DNA of 40,219 nucleotides from a virus, in IMG/VR virus record IMGVR_UViG_3300046804_000274, positions 1-40,219 of that record; one strand, 5' to 3'. Shown one piece after another: positions 21,967-28,681 of the stretch; within the stretch, counting starts at the first letter, position 1, and each line of letters starts with the position of its first letter. The notes under the pieces were generated by a model. The model worked only from the letters and a program-made list of their open reading frames with translations. It had not been told where the DNA came from and did not search any database. Both the position numbers and the translations under genes were made by a program.

Positions 21967-22400
21967 TTTACCGAATCTGGTACGAAAGTATTCCAGTCTG
22001 GATTGGTGACAAGAATGTATTGGTTCTTGCACTTATCAAATGCACCTTTAGGTGCTGGACAGAAGTAACCTTTGTATGGTTTCCCATCTTTACCCATTCC
22101 TTGAATGGCAGTCATTCGTCCATGTGGACAGTTACGCCCACCAATAGATTGTGGTACTGGATTTTGATTTTCAGTAATGATGTTGCCCCCAAATGCTGCA
22201 GCAATATCTTGTGTTGACATTGCAGGTGCTGGGCTTACGCCCTTGATTGCAGTCTCAACTTCTTTAACTGCATCAGCAATAATATGAATACCATTGGCAA
22301 TCATATCTGCAAATTGTTCTGCAGTTTCTCCACGCAGTGTGATACCTGTACCACCTGCTGATTTTAGATTGATGCTTATAGGTGCTTCCGTGCTAGGCAC
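21963..22400 (-). CDS. Hypothetical protein with C-terminal Cys/His motif
   Basis: A 145-residue protein. The N-terminal half is beta then helix (SINLKSAGGTGITLRGETAEQF). The C-terminal third has CPHGRM, then GKPYKGYFCPAPKGAFDKCKN, a probable metal site with three Cys and one His. Proteins with CPHGxM and GKPYKGYFCPxPKGxxDxC occur in many actinophages beside recombination genes, with unknown function. It probably binds DNA or a replication partner. It is coupled to the helicase by the GTGA overlap. Confidence 0.75.
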   Translation of the reverse strand: MPSTEAPISINLKSAGGTGITLRGETAEQFADMIANGIHIIADAVKEVETAIKGVSPAPAMSTQDIAAAFGGNIITENQNPVPQSIGGRNCPHGRMTAIQGMGKDGKPYKGYFCPAPKGAFDKCKNQYILVTNPDWNTFVPDSVK

Positions 22401-22409
22401 ATATTCTCC

Positions 22410-23174
22410 TTACTCTAGTGGAGTGGCAAGACCCTTTTGGTCACGCCACTTTCTTACTCGCAATGCAAACTGTACACCTTTCCAACCTTCTTTGATATCT
22501 ACAAATACTAATTTGCAAGTACCACTTCCTGCTGGTAGATGAACTATGATTGCCTTCTCTTGGTTTACATCTCCCCAAGTACCACGGGTTGCCGTGGCTG
22601 GGTCGTACGGCAAGCCGTGAGCATAGATTGCTAATTGCATGGCAATGTTATGTGGATGGTCAATGCGTCCTGTTTTTAAATCCGCAATGAACCGTTCGCC
22701 TTTGTACTCTACAATTCTATCTGGAGTACCTGCGATTTTATCTTTATCATAAACACAAAACTGTTCAATAAATATTTTATTAAAGATAGATGTTGCTTGT
22801 TCGTATGCTTTAATATCTGGAAGCCACTGGTCTGGTACTGCACCAAGGTCCTGTCCTAAATCTAACCGTTCTGTTAATGCATGTATTGCTGTACCAATAG
22901 TTGCTGCTTTGCTTGCGCCTGCATGGTCCATTGCTTCTTCAATGTATGCATTAATTAAGTTCTTGTCTTCGCCCGCTGCACTTATTGCTAATAATAAATC
23001 TGGTCTTGTTGTTAAACCAAGTGCAGTCATTCGCATTTTCCATGCGACTAATGCTGAAGCATCATCTAAACTGTTTGCAATTGTAGTAGCCCGTGTATAG
23101 GCAACTGCTTTTTTACCTTTAGGTGGGACAACCATAGGTCGTCCGTATCTATCTCTTTCTATTTCTGTTGTCAT
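22410..23174 (-). CDS. RecB/Cas4-like exonuclease
   Basis: A 254-residue protein with an active site of the RecB family: His98 in GTAIHAL, Asp152 in GTPDRIV, Asp165-Leu-Lys167 in IADLKTG, and Gln180 with Tyr184 in QLAIYA. These are motifs I, II, III and the QhXXY motif. The enzyme should process DNA ends for recombination or replication. No four-Cys iron-sulphur cluster of true Cas4 is seen, and there is no CRISPR in the window. Ribosome-binding site GGAGACTAGG. Confidence 0.88.
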   Translation of the reverse strand: MTTEIERDRYGRPMVVPPKGKKAVAYTRATTIANSLDDASALVAWKMRMTALGLTTRPDLLLAISAAGEDKNLINAYIEEAMDHAGASKAATIGTAIHALTERLDLGQDLGAVPDQWLPDIKAYEQATSIFNKIFIEQFCVYDKDKIAGTPDRIVEYKGERFIADLKTGRIDHPHNIAMQLAIYAHGLPYDPATATRGTWGDVNQEKAIIVHLPAGSGTCKLVFVDIKEGWKGVQFALRVRKWRDQKGLATPLE

Positions 23175-23354
23175 ATTATCCTAGTCTCCTGTTAGGTATG
23201 AAGCGGGTCAAAAAGGAGACAGCAATTCTGACCCGCTTCAATTGGTATAAAGATAGCACACAAAGGACGGAAGGTGCTACTTTATAGTGTCCCGTGTTCG
23301 CTGGTAGCGGGACCACCCACCATCACAAATCACCCATTCCAGGTGGTGCGAAGA
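23175..23354 (-). other. Structured intergenic gap in the early arm
   Basis: 180 bases without a credible gene in the otherwise dense early arm. It holds the 12-bp hairpin at 23199-23240 and a second one, GTCCCG (23289-23294) with CGGGAC (23308-23313). No T-run follows either stem on the minus strand, and I see no consensus promoter. It separates the DUF932 block from the replication block and so is a candidate regulatory point. Confidence 0.6.
23199..23240 (-). promoter_or_regulatory. Hairpin with a loop complementary to early-gene ribosome-binding sites
   Basis: TGAAGCGGGTCA (23199-23210) pairs perfectly with TGACCCGCTTCA (23229-23240). On the minus-strand transcript the 18-base loop contains GCTGTCTCCTTTT. 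This is complementary to the leader AAAAGGAGACAGC, which closely matches the ribosome-binding sites of early genes at 25573, 28020, 27585, 26052 and 23795. It lies in a transcribed gap. Base pairing with those leaders is possible in principle, as is a decoy role; neither is shown. Confidence 0.6.
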
Positions 23355-23795
23355 TTACTCAGGAGTAACTTCCCTGACATCTAAATCATCTACAAATAAA
23401 TCCCCATCTTCTGAGTAAGATACTTCGATATTGTTTTCAACAATCTCTCTAGCCTCATCTTCATTAGATGCTTCAATACCATTAACGGTGACATGTATTT
23501 TAATTGTTGCAGACCACATTCTTTTAAGTTCATCTGCACCAATACTTCTAAGCAACTCATTAATATCTTCTACAGATAATGTTATTTCTTCATCACCTGA
23601 TGAATAATTAGATGAGAATAATTCATGCACATCACCACGAATCTGTTGAACTAATTGATACTTTTCATTATATCGTTCTGTCATCTTGGTAAGTGCTGCT
23701 TTATTTTCGGTTGCTTCTTTAATTAATGCTGCAAGCGACTCACTAGTATGGTAGTAAGTAGCCCCTTCTACTGTTACTGATAATTGTTCGGTCAT
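23355..23795 (-). CDS. Hypothetical acidic protein
   Basis: A 146-residue protein. I start it at the ATG at 23795 because AGGAGACA precedes it; the open frame extends further upstream but into its neighbour. The N-terminus is beta (QLSVTVEGATYYH), then a coiled-coil-like helix (LIKEATENKAALTKMTERYNEKYQLV), and an acidic C-terminus with SEDGDLFVDDLDVREV. No family is recognised. It belongs to the DUF932 block. Confidence 0.72.
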   Translation of the reverse strand: MTEQLSVTVEGATYYHTSESLAALIKEATENKAALTKMTERYNEKYQLVQQIRGDVHELFSSNYSSGDEEITLSVEDINELLRSIGADELKRMWSATIKIHVTVNGIEASNEDEAREIVENNIEVSYSEDGDLFVDDLDVREVTPE

Positions 23796-23805
23796 TTTTT
23801 GTCTC

Positions 23806-24078
23806 CTATTCTTCCGAATCAATCCACGCATCAAGGTGATGCGCTTCAATAATTGCACTAACTGGTGCATTGGTTTGTCCCTTCCAGGTAATGCCTGATG
23901 GAAGTTCTATTAGCCTGTCCCAATCGCCATCTGATGCTGCATAGATAGCCTCAACACATGGCTCGACCATGGTTGATGGTACTGGTGGATAATGATTGCC
24001 TGTTAGATGAATGTATATTGATTGTTTAATATCAATAACATTCTCTGCTAAATCATTGGCTGTAATTCTACCCATCAT
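23806..24078 (-). CDS. Hypothetical protein
   Basis: A 90-residue protein whose start overlaps the DUF932 stop by four bases (ATGA). It has MGRITANDLAENVIDIKQSI and a central EPCVEAIYAASDGDWDRLIEL, and ends DAWIDSEE. It is acidic and probably helical. I do not recognise a family. Confidence 0.7.
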   Translation of the reverse strand: MMGRITANDLAENVIDIKQSIYIHLTGNHYPPVPSTMVEPCVEAIYAASDGDWDRLIELPSGITWKGQTNAPVSAIIEAHHLDAWIDSEE

Positions 24079-25052
24079 GCACCTAACAGTTCTAATGCAC
24101 GCAATTTCAAGCCGTCATTGCGGGCACTGATTGTCGCAATGGCGGCGTCTTTACGACTGTTGCCATGGTCTGCGTATTCAATGACTGACTGCCATAATCC
24201 GAACTCTGTGTTACGGATATTCTCTTGTGTTGGAGAGTCATTGTAAATAGAGAATGCTTTATCTCTAGCAGCGAGTGCTCTACTACGCATACTCTTTTCT
24301 CCTTTGCTAAGGAGTTCAATTGGGGAGTACTCCACTTTACTTGGGAGTGGGAATACTTTCTTGAAGTAGTTGATTGCGTGCTCACGGGTAGCCTCTCGCT
24401 CTAGTAATACAGTAGATAGTTGTGTATACATTTCCATAGATGTATAAGTCAGTTGCATAATCTGTTTGATTTCCTGAGGATTAAGAACTGCATTAGTTGT
24501 ATGGCGTAATGTATATGTCATTTGATTTTTGCCACGATAGATTTTATTAATCTGATTATGACAAAACAAACGCTCAATTACTGGGCGTATAACTACAGAT
24601 GATGAACCATCATGACTGGTCTTAGCCAAGATGAATGCTGCATGTGGGTCGCCTTTGATTTCCATTTCATTAGGCAACTGCAATAGCATCCATACTTTTG
24701 CACCTCCGTCATACTCACCTGCTGCTGCATAGCGAGCCTCACCTGAATCAATGATGGCATCAAGGGAAGAAAAGACTTCACCATTTTGGAATGGTTGGTA
24801 TCGCTTACCAACTACACCTACTGCTGTGGTCTCACCTAATGCCGTTGTTTTTACAACTGCCAATTTATTTTTGATAGGTAACAATGATGGACTGTCATTA
24901 CCTGGAACTAAATAATTGGCTGATAAATCATGCAATGATACTGTCCAATCAAGACCTGCTTGACGGGCTACATCACTGGCTGATGTTGCTTCTACTGCTG
25001 TGCCACTACGCACAAATGCAGATTTGTTTTTAGTAGGAACTGCTGATGTCAT
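24075..25052 (-). CDS. DUF932 protein (phage/plasmid-like)
   Basis: A 325-residue protein. The block AVGVVGKRYQPFQNGEVFSSLDAII, followed by GEYDGGAKVWMLLQLP, SHDGSSSVVIRPVIERLFCHNQI and TYTLRHTTN, is the signature of the DUF932 (TIGR03299-type) family found in phages and plasmids. The family length of about 300-340 fits. Its biochemical role is not known; it is usually next to replication or recombination genes, as here. Start and stop overlap both neighbours, so it is in one translation unit with them. Confidence 0.88.
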   Translation of the reverse strand: MTSAVPTKNKSAFVRSGTAVEATSASDVARQAGLDWTVSLHDLSANYLVPGNDSPSLLPIKNKLAVVKTTALGETTAVGVVGKRYQPFQNGEVFSSLDAIIDSGEARYAAAGEYDGGAKVWMLLQLPNEMEIKGDPHAAFILAKTSHDGSSSVVIRPVIERLFCHNQINKIYRGKNQMTYTLRHTTNAVLNPQEIKQIMQLTYTSMEMYTQLSTVLLEREATREHAINYFKKVFPLPSKVEYSPIELLSKGEKSMRSRALAARDKAFSIYNDSPTQENIRNTEFGLWQSVIEYADHGNSRKDAAIATISARNDGLKLRALELLGA

Positions 25053-25573
25053 TACTTAGCCTCCGCTGTTTCATAAATAGTTTCAACTACTTTTGGATGT
25101 AGTTGTTCAGCCATATGTCTGAAGTTTTCTGGTTCCCAATCTGCAGCAAATACTCGTTTAAGTAGTAGCGCAAGGGAATATTCTGGTGCTAATTCTAATA
25201 CAGTTGAAAGGAATTCTTTTGCATGTTCCTTTTCATTTTCCTGATATAGAAGTCCACAGAATATAGTAGCCAATGGGATTGCTTTATCTTTTTTAATTAC
25301 ATTTCCCAATAGGGATACATAAGTACCTACATAATCAATGTTACTTTCTAGTTGAACTCCCATTAGAAAGTCACGGATTTGTATGTTCTCGTTAGTAGCA
25401 ACGGCTACCTCTGCAATGTGTTGAGGAGATGGGATTTCTCCATCAGCCAACTTATTAATAGCACTGCGAATATCTTCGACAATGCGGATGTTTGTTTCTT
25501 TATCATCTGGATTATATTCCAGAGTACTAAGTGCTGACTCTACATCAGTACGAAGTTGGTCCATATCTATCAT
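25052..25573 (-). CDS. DUF4192-like hypothetical protein
   Basis: A 173-residue protein with the leader AAAGGAGACAGC before ATG. The C-terminal half has LELAPEYSLALLLKRVFAADWEPENF and EQLHPKVVETI. This layout resembles the C-terminus of DUF4192 proteins, an actinobacterial family of unknown function, but the match is from memory. The protein is helical and acidic. It heads the DUF932 unit. Confidence 0.65.
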   Translation of the reverse strand: MIDMDQLRTDVESALSTLEYNPDDKETNIRIVEDIRSAINKLADGEIPSPQHIAEVAVATNENIQIRDFLMGVQLESNIDYVGTYVSLLGNVIKKDKAIPLATIFCGLLYQENEKEHAKEFLSTVLELAPEYSLALLLKRVFAADWEPENFRHMAEQLHPKVVETIYETAEAK

Positions 25574-25591
25574 GCTGTCTCCTTTATTAGA

Positions 25592-25619
25592 GGGCGCACC
25601 GCCCGAGTTGGCGGCGCCC
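25592..25619 (-). other. GC-rich hairpin in an early-gene leader
   Basis: GGGCG and CCGCC (25592-25603) pair with GGCGG and CGCCC (25610-25619), with a two-base bulge (CA) and a six-base loop. It lies just upstream of the leader of the gene starting at 25573. No T-run follows on the minus strand. It may protect the downstream message after processing. Confidence 0.6.
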
Positions 25620-25623
25620 GACT

Positions 25624-26052
25624 TTATAAATATCTGGCTATTGAATTGTATGTTGATGTTGACACCGTCTCTTCGTCAGTCATTTTAAGAATGCGAATAG
25701 CGTTTTCAATCTCTTCTTTCATGTCGTTATATACATGTTGATTCATTATTTCAAACTCACGCTGTGGTTCAACAGGAAAATCTTTTTCGTCAACTCTTAA
25801 ATCAAAGTCAACATTAAGATTGTTGTTCCATGAACGATAGTTTGTGCGTAGATTTTCAGCCTTTGAGATATTAGCAACGGCAAACTTAGTAACTTGTTTT
25901 CTCCAAGTATCCATTTGCTTTTGATACTTTGCTTCATTCTCATCTTGCTTTGCATAGTCAGCCTTTATCTGGGCTAACTTAGTTTCCAATGCTTTGATTA
26001 CCTTTGCCGTAGGTATCTTAACATTGATTGTTCTGTTATTTCCTCTTGCCAT
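25624..26052 (-). CDS. Hypothetical coiled-coil protein
   Basis: A 142-residue protein with AGGAGACAG before ATG. It starts MARGNNRTINVKIPTAKVI, then has a long charged helix (about 20-60, LETKLAQIKADYAKQDENEA) and ends TYNSIARYL. It has no Cys and no catalytic motif that I recognise. Similar Lys/Glu-rich phage proteins are of unknown function. Confidence 0.7.
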   Translation of the reverse strand: MARGNNRTINVKIPTAKVIKALETKLAQIKADYAKQDENEAKYQKQMDTWRKQVTKFAVANISKAENLRTNYRSWNNNLNVDFDLRVDEKDFPVEPQREFEIMNQHVYNDMKEEIENAIRILKMTDEETVSTSTYNSIARYL

Positions 26053-26070
26053 TTCTGTCTCCTATTCTGG

Positions 26071-26493
26071 TTAGTACCAACCGTATGAACGCCAATGCGC
26101 CCATGCAATTGATGGTTTGTTGTAGCGGTGTTTGATATACGCCAGCCCCCGCTCAATTTGCAGCGGGGCTGGGGTAGCAGGGTCTAAGTTCAACAGTTGT
26201 GGAATACCAAATGCTGAACTTTTATTATTCCGTGCTTCGTGATTCCACGCTGATTCTTTACCCCACAATTTAATCAGCGCTTTATATTCAGATGCATTCC
26301 ATTCTGGGTAGAAGGACTCCATATGAATTTTGGCATAGGCTTTTGATAAAGCCTTAGTCCAAAGTACTTTTGCATATGTAGGGTTCTCACATACTTTGTC
26401 GGCTGTGGCTACGACATATGCATCACTTGGAACATGCCAAAGACTAGTAAATGTTAAGTACCACGCAGTTATTACTGCAATGATTCTTTTCAT
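26071..26493 (-). CDS. Secreted lytic transglycosylase
   Basis: A 140-residue protein. Residues 1-25 are a signal peptide or membrane anchor (MKRIIAVITAWYLTFTSLW). The catalytic domain has KLWGKESAWNHEARN with Glu80 as the general acid, SSAFGIPQLL, and ERGLAYIKHRYNKPSIAWAHWRSYGWY. This is the goose-lysozyme/SLT arrangement of small actinobacterial transglycosylases. It is exported and cleaves the glycan strand. Its place in the early arm, away from the CHAP endolysin, is unusual. Its start overlaps a 28-residue membrane peptide gene (ATGA). Confidence 0.86.
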   Translation of the reverse strand: MKRIIAVITAWYLTFTSLWHVPSDAYVVATADKVCENPTYAKVLWTKALSKAYAKIHMESFYPEWNASEYKALIKLWGKESAWNHEARNNKSSAFGIPQLLNLDPATPAPLQIERGLAYIKHRYNKPSIAWAHWRSYGWY

Positions 26494-26576
26494 ATCATCT
26501 TCTTAATTACATACCCAATCAGGGTAAACATGCTTATGATAAATAGCCATGATTCAAGAGGCGTCATTGGAAACAT
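26490..26576 (-). CDS. 28-residue single-helix membrane peptide
   Basis: This tiny gene starts at the ATG at 26576 and ends in the start codon of the lytic transglycosylase (ATGA). The peptide is one hydrophobic helix (SWLFIISMFTLIGYVI) with a short N-terminus containing Met-Thr-Pro and a basic C-terminus (KKMI), so its predicted topology is N-out, C-in. The overlap and the membrane nature suggest a pinholin-like or chaperone partner for the enzyme. It is too short to assign by family, and coding is supported mainly by the overlaps on both sides. Confidence 0.5.
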   Translation of the reverse strand: MFPMTPLESWLFIISMFTLIGYVIKKMI

Positions 26577-26700
26577 GATTAAGATATATCCTTCCTGTTG
26601 CTAACAGTTCATCTAAGATATCATTGCATTCGTTAAGTGCTTGCAATGCTTCATCTAATTTTTGCCTAGTTGTATAGACATCATCAAACTCTCTGCTCAT
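26554..26700 (-). CDS. Helical microprotein
   Basis: A 48-residue acidic protein starting MSREFDDVYTTRQKLDEALQ with a heptad-like pattern up to ILDELLATG. The start overlaps the stop of the upstream Cys-rich microgene (ATGA), and the end overlaps the 28-residue membrane gene by 23 bases. No family is recognised. It probably forms a small coiled coil. Confidence 0.55.
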   Translation of the reverse strand: MSREFDDVYTTRQKLDEALQALNECNDILDELLATGRIYLNHVSNDAS

Positions 26701-26828
26701 TGCTCACCCATTTCATCATGCATTCTATCTGGGTCTTCTGTTTCACATTCGCATGTGTTAATAAAGTTTCCGCATAATTCACACTCATCATAGAATGCTG
26801 CGTCATCTTCTAGTCTTGGTTCACTCAT
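26697..26828 (-). CDS. Cys-rich acidic microprotein
   Basis: A 43-residue protein with YDECELCGNFINTCECE, giving four closely spaced Cys (CxxC, x6, CxC) able to bind one zinc ion or an iron-sulphur centre. Half of its residues are Asp, Glu, Asn or Gln. ATGA overlaps link it to both neighbours. Its function is unknown. Confidence 0.58.
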   Translation of the reverse strand: MSEPRLEDDAAFYDECELCGNFINTCECETEDPDRMHDEMGEQ

Positions 26829-27055
26829 AAGTATCGCTCCATGTTAGGAGTGTAATCAGGGGTGTATGTATAACCAACCTTTGACCATGCACATGGGGTG
26901 CAATAGTAGGATGGTCCTTCATCTAATTCTCTAACCATAATTGTTGCGTCACATTTGCAACATGTTCTTTCTTTATACACTTTAGCCTCCCTTTGTCTAT
27001 CGTATGCTTCGTCTGGGTCGTAATAGTAATCAGTTTCGGATAACATTTTTTTCAC
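26825..27055 (-). CDS. Zn-ribbon hypothetical protein
   Basis: A 76-residue protein if it starts at the GTG at 27055, or 73 residues from the ATG at 27046. Both start codons lie inside the end of the membrane protein gene. CCKCD (about residue 32) and YCTPCAWSK (about 51) form a CxxC pair of ribbons. It is acidic and Tyr-rich (TDYYYDPDEAYD). The family is not recognised. Confidence 0.65.
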   Translation of the reverse strand: MKKMLSETDYYYDPDEAYDRQREAKVYKERTCCKCDATIMVRELDEGPSYYCTPCAWSKVGYTYTPDYTPNMERYL

Positions 27056-27194
27056 GCTCTACTCTTAACAGTCTGCGTAGATTTATATTATCCCGTTGCA
27101 GCGCCATGTTCTGGCGCCAAAATAGAATCATTACTGTGATGCTACTAGCCATGGCAATTGTGATTGCCACTAAATCTAGTGCTGTTATTACCAT
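27030..27194 (-). CDS. Small membrane protein
   Basis: A 54-residue protein with a strong ribosome-binding site (GAGGAGAAATC). One membrane helix lies at residues 4-25 (TALDLVAITIAMASSITVMI), followed by a basic amphipathic tail (RQNMALQRDNINLRRLLRVERE). It overlaps both neighbours. It could anchor an early complex or act as an antiholin-type protein. No family is recognised. Confidence 0.62.
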   Translation of the reverse strand: MVITALDLVAITIAMASSITVMILFWRQNMALQRDNINLRRLLRVEREKNVIRN

Positions 27195-27340
27195 GATTTC
27201 TCCTCTACTGGTAGTGACCAGATATCACTCCAACCATTCTCTTTAATCTTTAAAGTTATTCTATTGTCGGGGAATACTTCAACGCAATAGTATTTTTCCC
27301 CGTCTTGGAATATTGCTATAGTTCCTGTTTCGTATTTCAT
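27188..27340 (-). CDS. Small beta-rich hypothetical protein
   Basis: A 50-residue protein preceded by GAGGAGGAAAT. It alternates beta-type residues and turns (GTIAIFQDGEKYYCVEVFPD, ITLKIKENGWSD), which suggests a small SH3-like barrel. It overlaps the upstream gene by four bases (ATGA). Unknown function. Confidence 0.6.
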   Translation of the reverse strand: MKYETGTIAIFQDGEKYYCVEVFPDNRITLKIKENGWSDIWSLPVEEKSW

Positions 27341-27585
27341 ATTTCCTCCTCATCTGGGTTGAATAGTTTATTCCAACAGTCGCCACATATACCAGTCATA
27401 AATCTTTCACGCACTGGTATTTCTACATCAGGTAGCACATCTTGGATAGATGCGTTATTATTATAGAGCCAAAGTTGAGCGCCTGTTATTTCTAATGTAA
27501 CAGTTGTATAACAATGTGGACATGGTAATGATGTTACTGAGTACAGTTGTTCTTGTATTTTGGATACATTTAACAATGTAAACAT
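27337..27585 (-). CDS. Zn-ribbon protein of a common actinophage type
   Basis: An 82-residue protein starting at the ATG at 27585, with AAAGGAGACA upstream. The longer open frame would run into the terminator at 27646-27689 and is rejected. LPCPHCYTTVTLE and FMTGICGDCWNKLFN give four Cys ligands. The order CPHC, a beta hairpin, then GICxxCW is familiar from other actinophages; its function is unknown. Confidence 0.72.
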   Translation of the reverse strand: MFTLLNVSKIQEQLYSVTSLPCPHCYTTVTLEITGAQLWLYNNNASIQDVLPDVEIPVRERFMTGICGDCWNKLFNPDEEEI

Positions 27586-27645
27586 TTTGTCTCCTTTGAT
27601 TTGTAGATGGACTTGTATGGTTCCGTTGTAGTTACAGCGGCGCCG

Positions 27646-27689
27646 AAAAAAAACAAAGGCGAGTGGAGAGCCGAAGCCCCCCACCCGCC
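27646..27689 (-). terminator. Strong intrinsic terminator after the SSB-like gene
   Basis: On the minus strand GGCGGGTGGGGGGC pairs with GCTCTCCACTCGCC (14 pairs, three of them G-U in RNA) around a UUCG tetraloop, followed by TTTGTTTTTTTT. Stem positions are 27658-27671 and 27676-27689; the T-run is at 27646-27657. It is the best terminator in the window. It splits the early arm, so the genes beyond it need read-through, antitermination or their own promoter. Confidence 0.92.
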
Positions 27690-27696
27690 CGCTTTG

Positions 27697-28020
27697 TTAA
27701 GCGATTGATTGAACCTCAATCTGTGTGTAAGGTGCGTAACGCTCTGCGTTATCTACACCTGGACGGCGGTCAAAACGAGTTACGATTCGTCCTGAAATCT
27801 TAACTGTTTCTGATGCTCCGTTATCATCTTTTGGAAGCGCTTGCGCTTGCTTGGCAACTTCCTCATCTAGGAATACCAATGGCATTGTTGCGATACAACC
27901 TACCTTGCCCCACTCATTGATGATACCTGTTTGCACTAAGTTGCCTGTCAAAACTTTACGCTCTGACTTGCCACGAAGTTGTACATTCTTGATGCTACCT
28001 GTGATTGTTACTGCGTTCAT
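27697..28020 (-). CDS. ssb-like: Single-stranded DNA-binding protein-like (OB fold)
   Basis: A 107-residue protein starting at the ATG at 28020 after AAAGGAGACAG. It has TITGSIKNVQLRGK, LTGNLVQTGIINEWGKVG, MPLVFLDEEVAKQA, then ETVKISGRIVTRFDRRPG and a final beta strand (YTQIEVQSI). The beta pattern and the SGRIVTRF strand are those of a compact OB-fold SSB. No acidic SSB tail is present. It is the second gene of the early arm and is followed by a strong terminator, so it should be made early and in quantity. Confidence 0.7.
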   Translation of the reverse strand: MNAVTITGSIKNVQLRGKSERKVLTGNLVQTGIINEWGKVGCIATMPLVFLDEEVAKQAQALPKDDNGASETVKISGRIVTRFDRRPGVDNAERYAPYTQIEVQSIA

Positions 28021-28045
28021 TTCTGTCTCCTTTAGTTGTTGTGGG

Positions 28046-28085
28046 CGGGTTGCCCCCAAGGCACAGGGTGCTGGGGGCAATCCCG
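28046..28085 (-). promoter_or_regulatory. Long hairpin between the first early gene and the SSB-like gene
   Basis: CGGGTTGCCCCC (28046-28057) pairs with GGGGGCAATCCCG (28073-28085), with a single-base bulge, capped by an inner stem GCAC (28061-28064) with GTGC (28068-28071). No T-run follows on the minus strand. It is probably an attenuator, a processing site or a stabiliser of the SSB message. Confidence 0.68.
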
Positions 28086-28092
28086 TTGTTAC

Positions 28093-28488
28093 TTAGTTAG
28101 ATACTGTCTCACAATTTGGACAAGCCACTTGGACATGGACTTGATAGTGGCACTGTACACAGATTGTGTAGCGAGGGGGAATCTCAACATCTAGGTCGAA
28201 GATGCGGTCTGAGAGGAGGGTAGTTTGTTCTAGAAACTCCTCTCGTATGGTTCCGTCATCTTGGAGGGTGTAGGCACCAATCCAATCGTGGGCAGAAGGC
28301 TCAACGGATTGGATTGACACAGGATTGGAGTACTGAAGGTTACCTTCATCTACAATCTGCCAAGCGTTGTTTGTATCACGGGCGTCCCGTGAATCTTGGC
28401 AGTCGGTGCATACATCATCAATCAGTAGGCAGTTATAGCACTGGTTGGTGATGTTGATACCGTTTGGTACGAACTCATCTTTTTTCAT
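28093..28488 (-). CDS. First early gene: Cys-rich double-knuckle protein
   Basis: A 131-residue protein that starts at the ATG at 28488 after AAAGGAT. The N-terminus has CYNCLLIDDVCTDC and the C-terminus CVQCHYQVHVQVACPNC, two four-Cys clusters about 75 residues apart, each able to bind zinc. The middle is acidic with Trp (SAHDWIGAYTLQDD). As the first gene of the leftward arm it is likely to act at once on host functions, but its target is unknown. Confidence 0.72.
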   Translation of the reverse strand: MKKDEFVPNGINITNQCYNCLLIDDVCTDCQDSRDARDTNNAWQIVDEGNLQYSNPVSIQSVEPSAHDWIGAYTLQDDGTIREEFLEQTTLLSDRIFDLDVEIPPRYTICVQCHYQVHVQVACPNCETVSN

Positions 28489-28589
28489 TTTATATCCTTT
28501 GTTAGTAGTGAGTACCACGGCTGTGGCTCGCTCCAGCCATCGGGTCTTTTACGGGCAGTCAAGCACAAGGCTAATTTAAGTCTTGATGT

Positions 28590-28609
28590 AATTTTTGCCT
28601 GCAAAAATT
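28590..28609. promoter_or_regulatory. 20-base near-perfect palindrome
   Basis: AATTTTTGC (28590-28598) and GCAAAAATT (28601-28609) flank two bases. An AT-rich palindrome of this size, about 100 bases upstream of the leftward arm, is a good candidate for an operator bound by a dimeric regulator. Confidence 0.6.
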
Positions 28610-28681
28610 CAGCAAGAGTTATACAGCCAGTAGCACGGCTGCGTGAAACGCTGACGGGCTGAGCGCTGGGATTAGGCAGGC

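Noticed and set aside
21967-22032. ATG at 22032 as the start of the helicase
   Set aside because: It lies inside the upstream gene; the GTG at 21966 forms a GTGA overlap typical of this arm. The longer form cannot be ruled out.
22410-23174. Cas4-type protein as evidence of a CRISPR system
   Set aside because: No repeat-spacer array and no cas1 or cas2 in the window; the cysteines of a Cas4 iron-sulphur cluster are not seen. A stand-alone RecB-like phage nuclease explains it.
27586-27684. N-terminal extension of the Zn-ribbon protein up to 27684
   Set aside because: The extension would be translated from the strong terminator hairpin and its T-run; the ATG at 27585 has the shared AAAGGAGACA leader.
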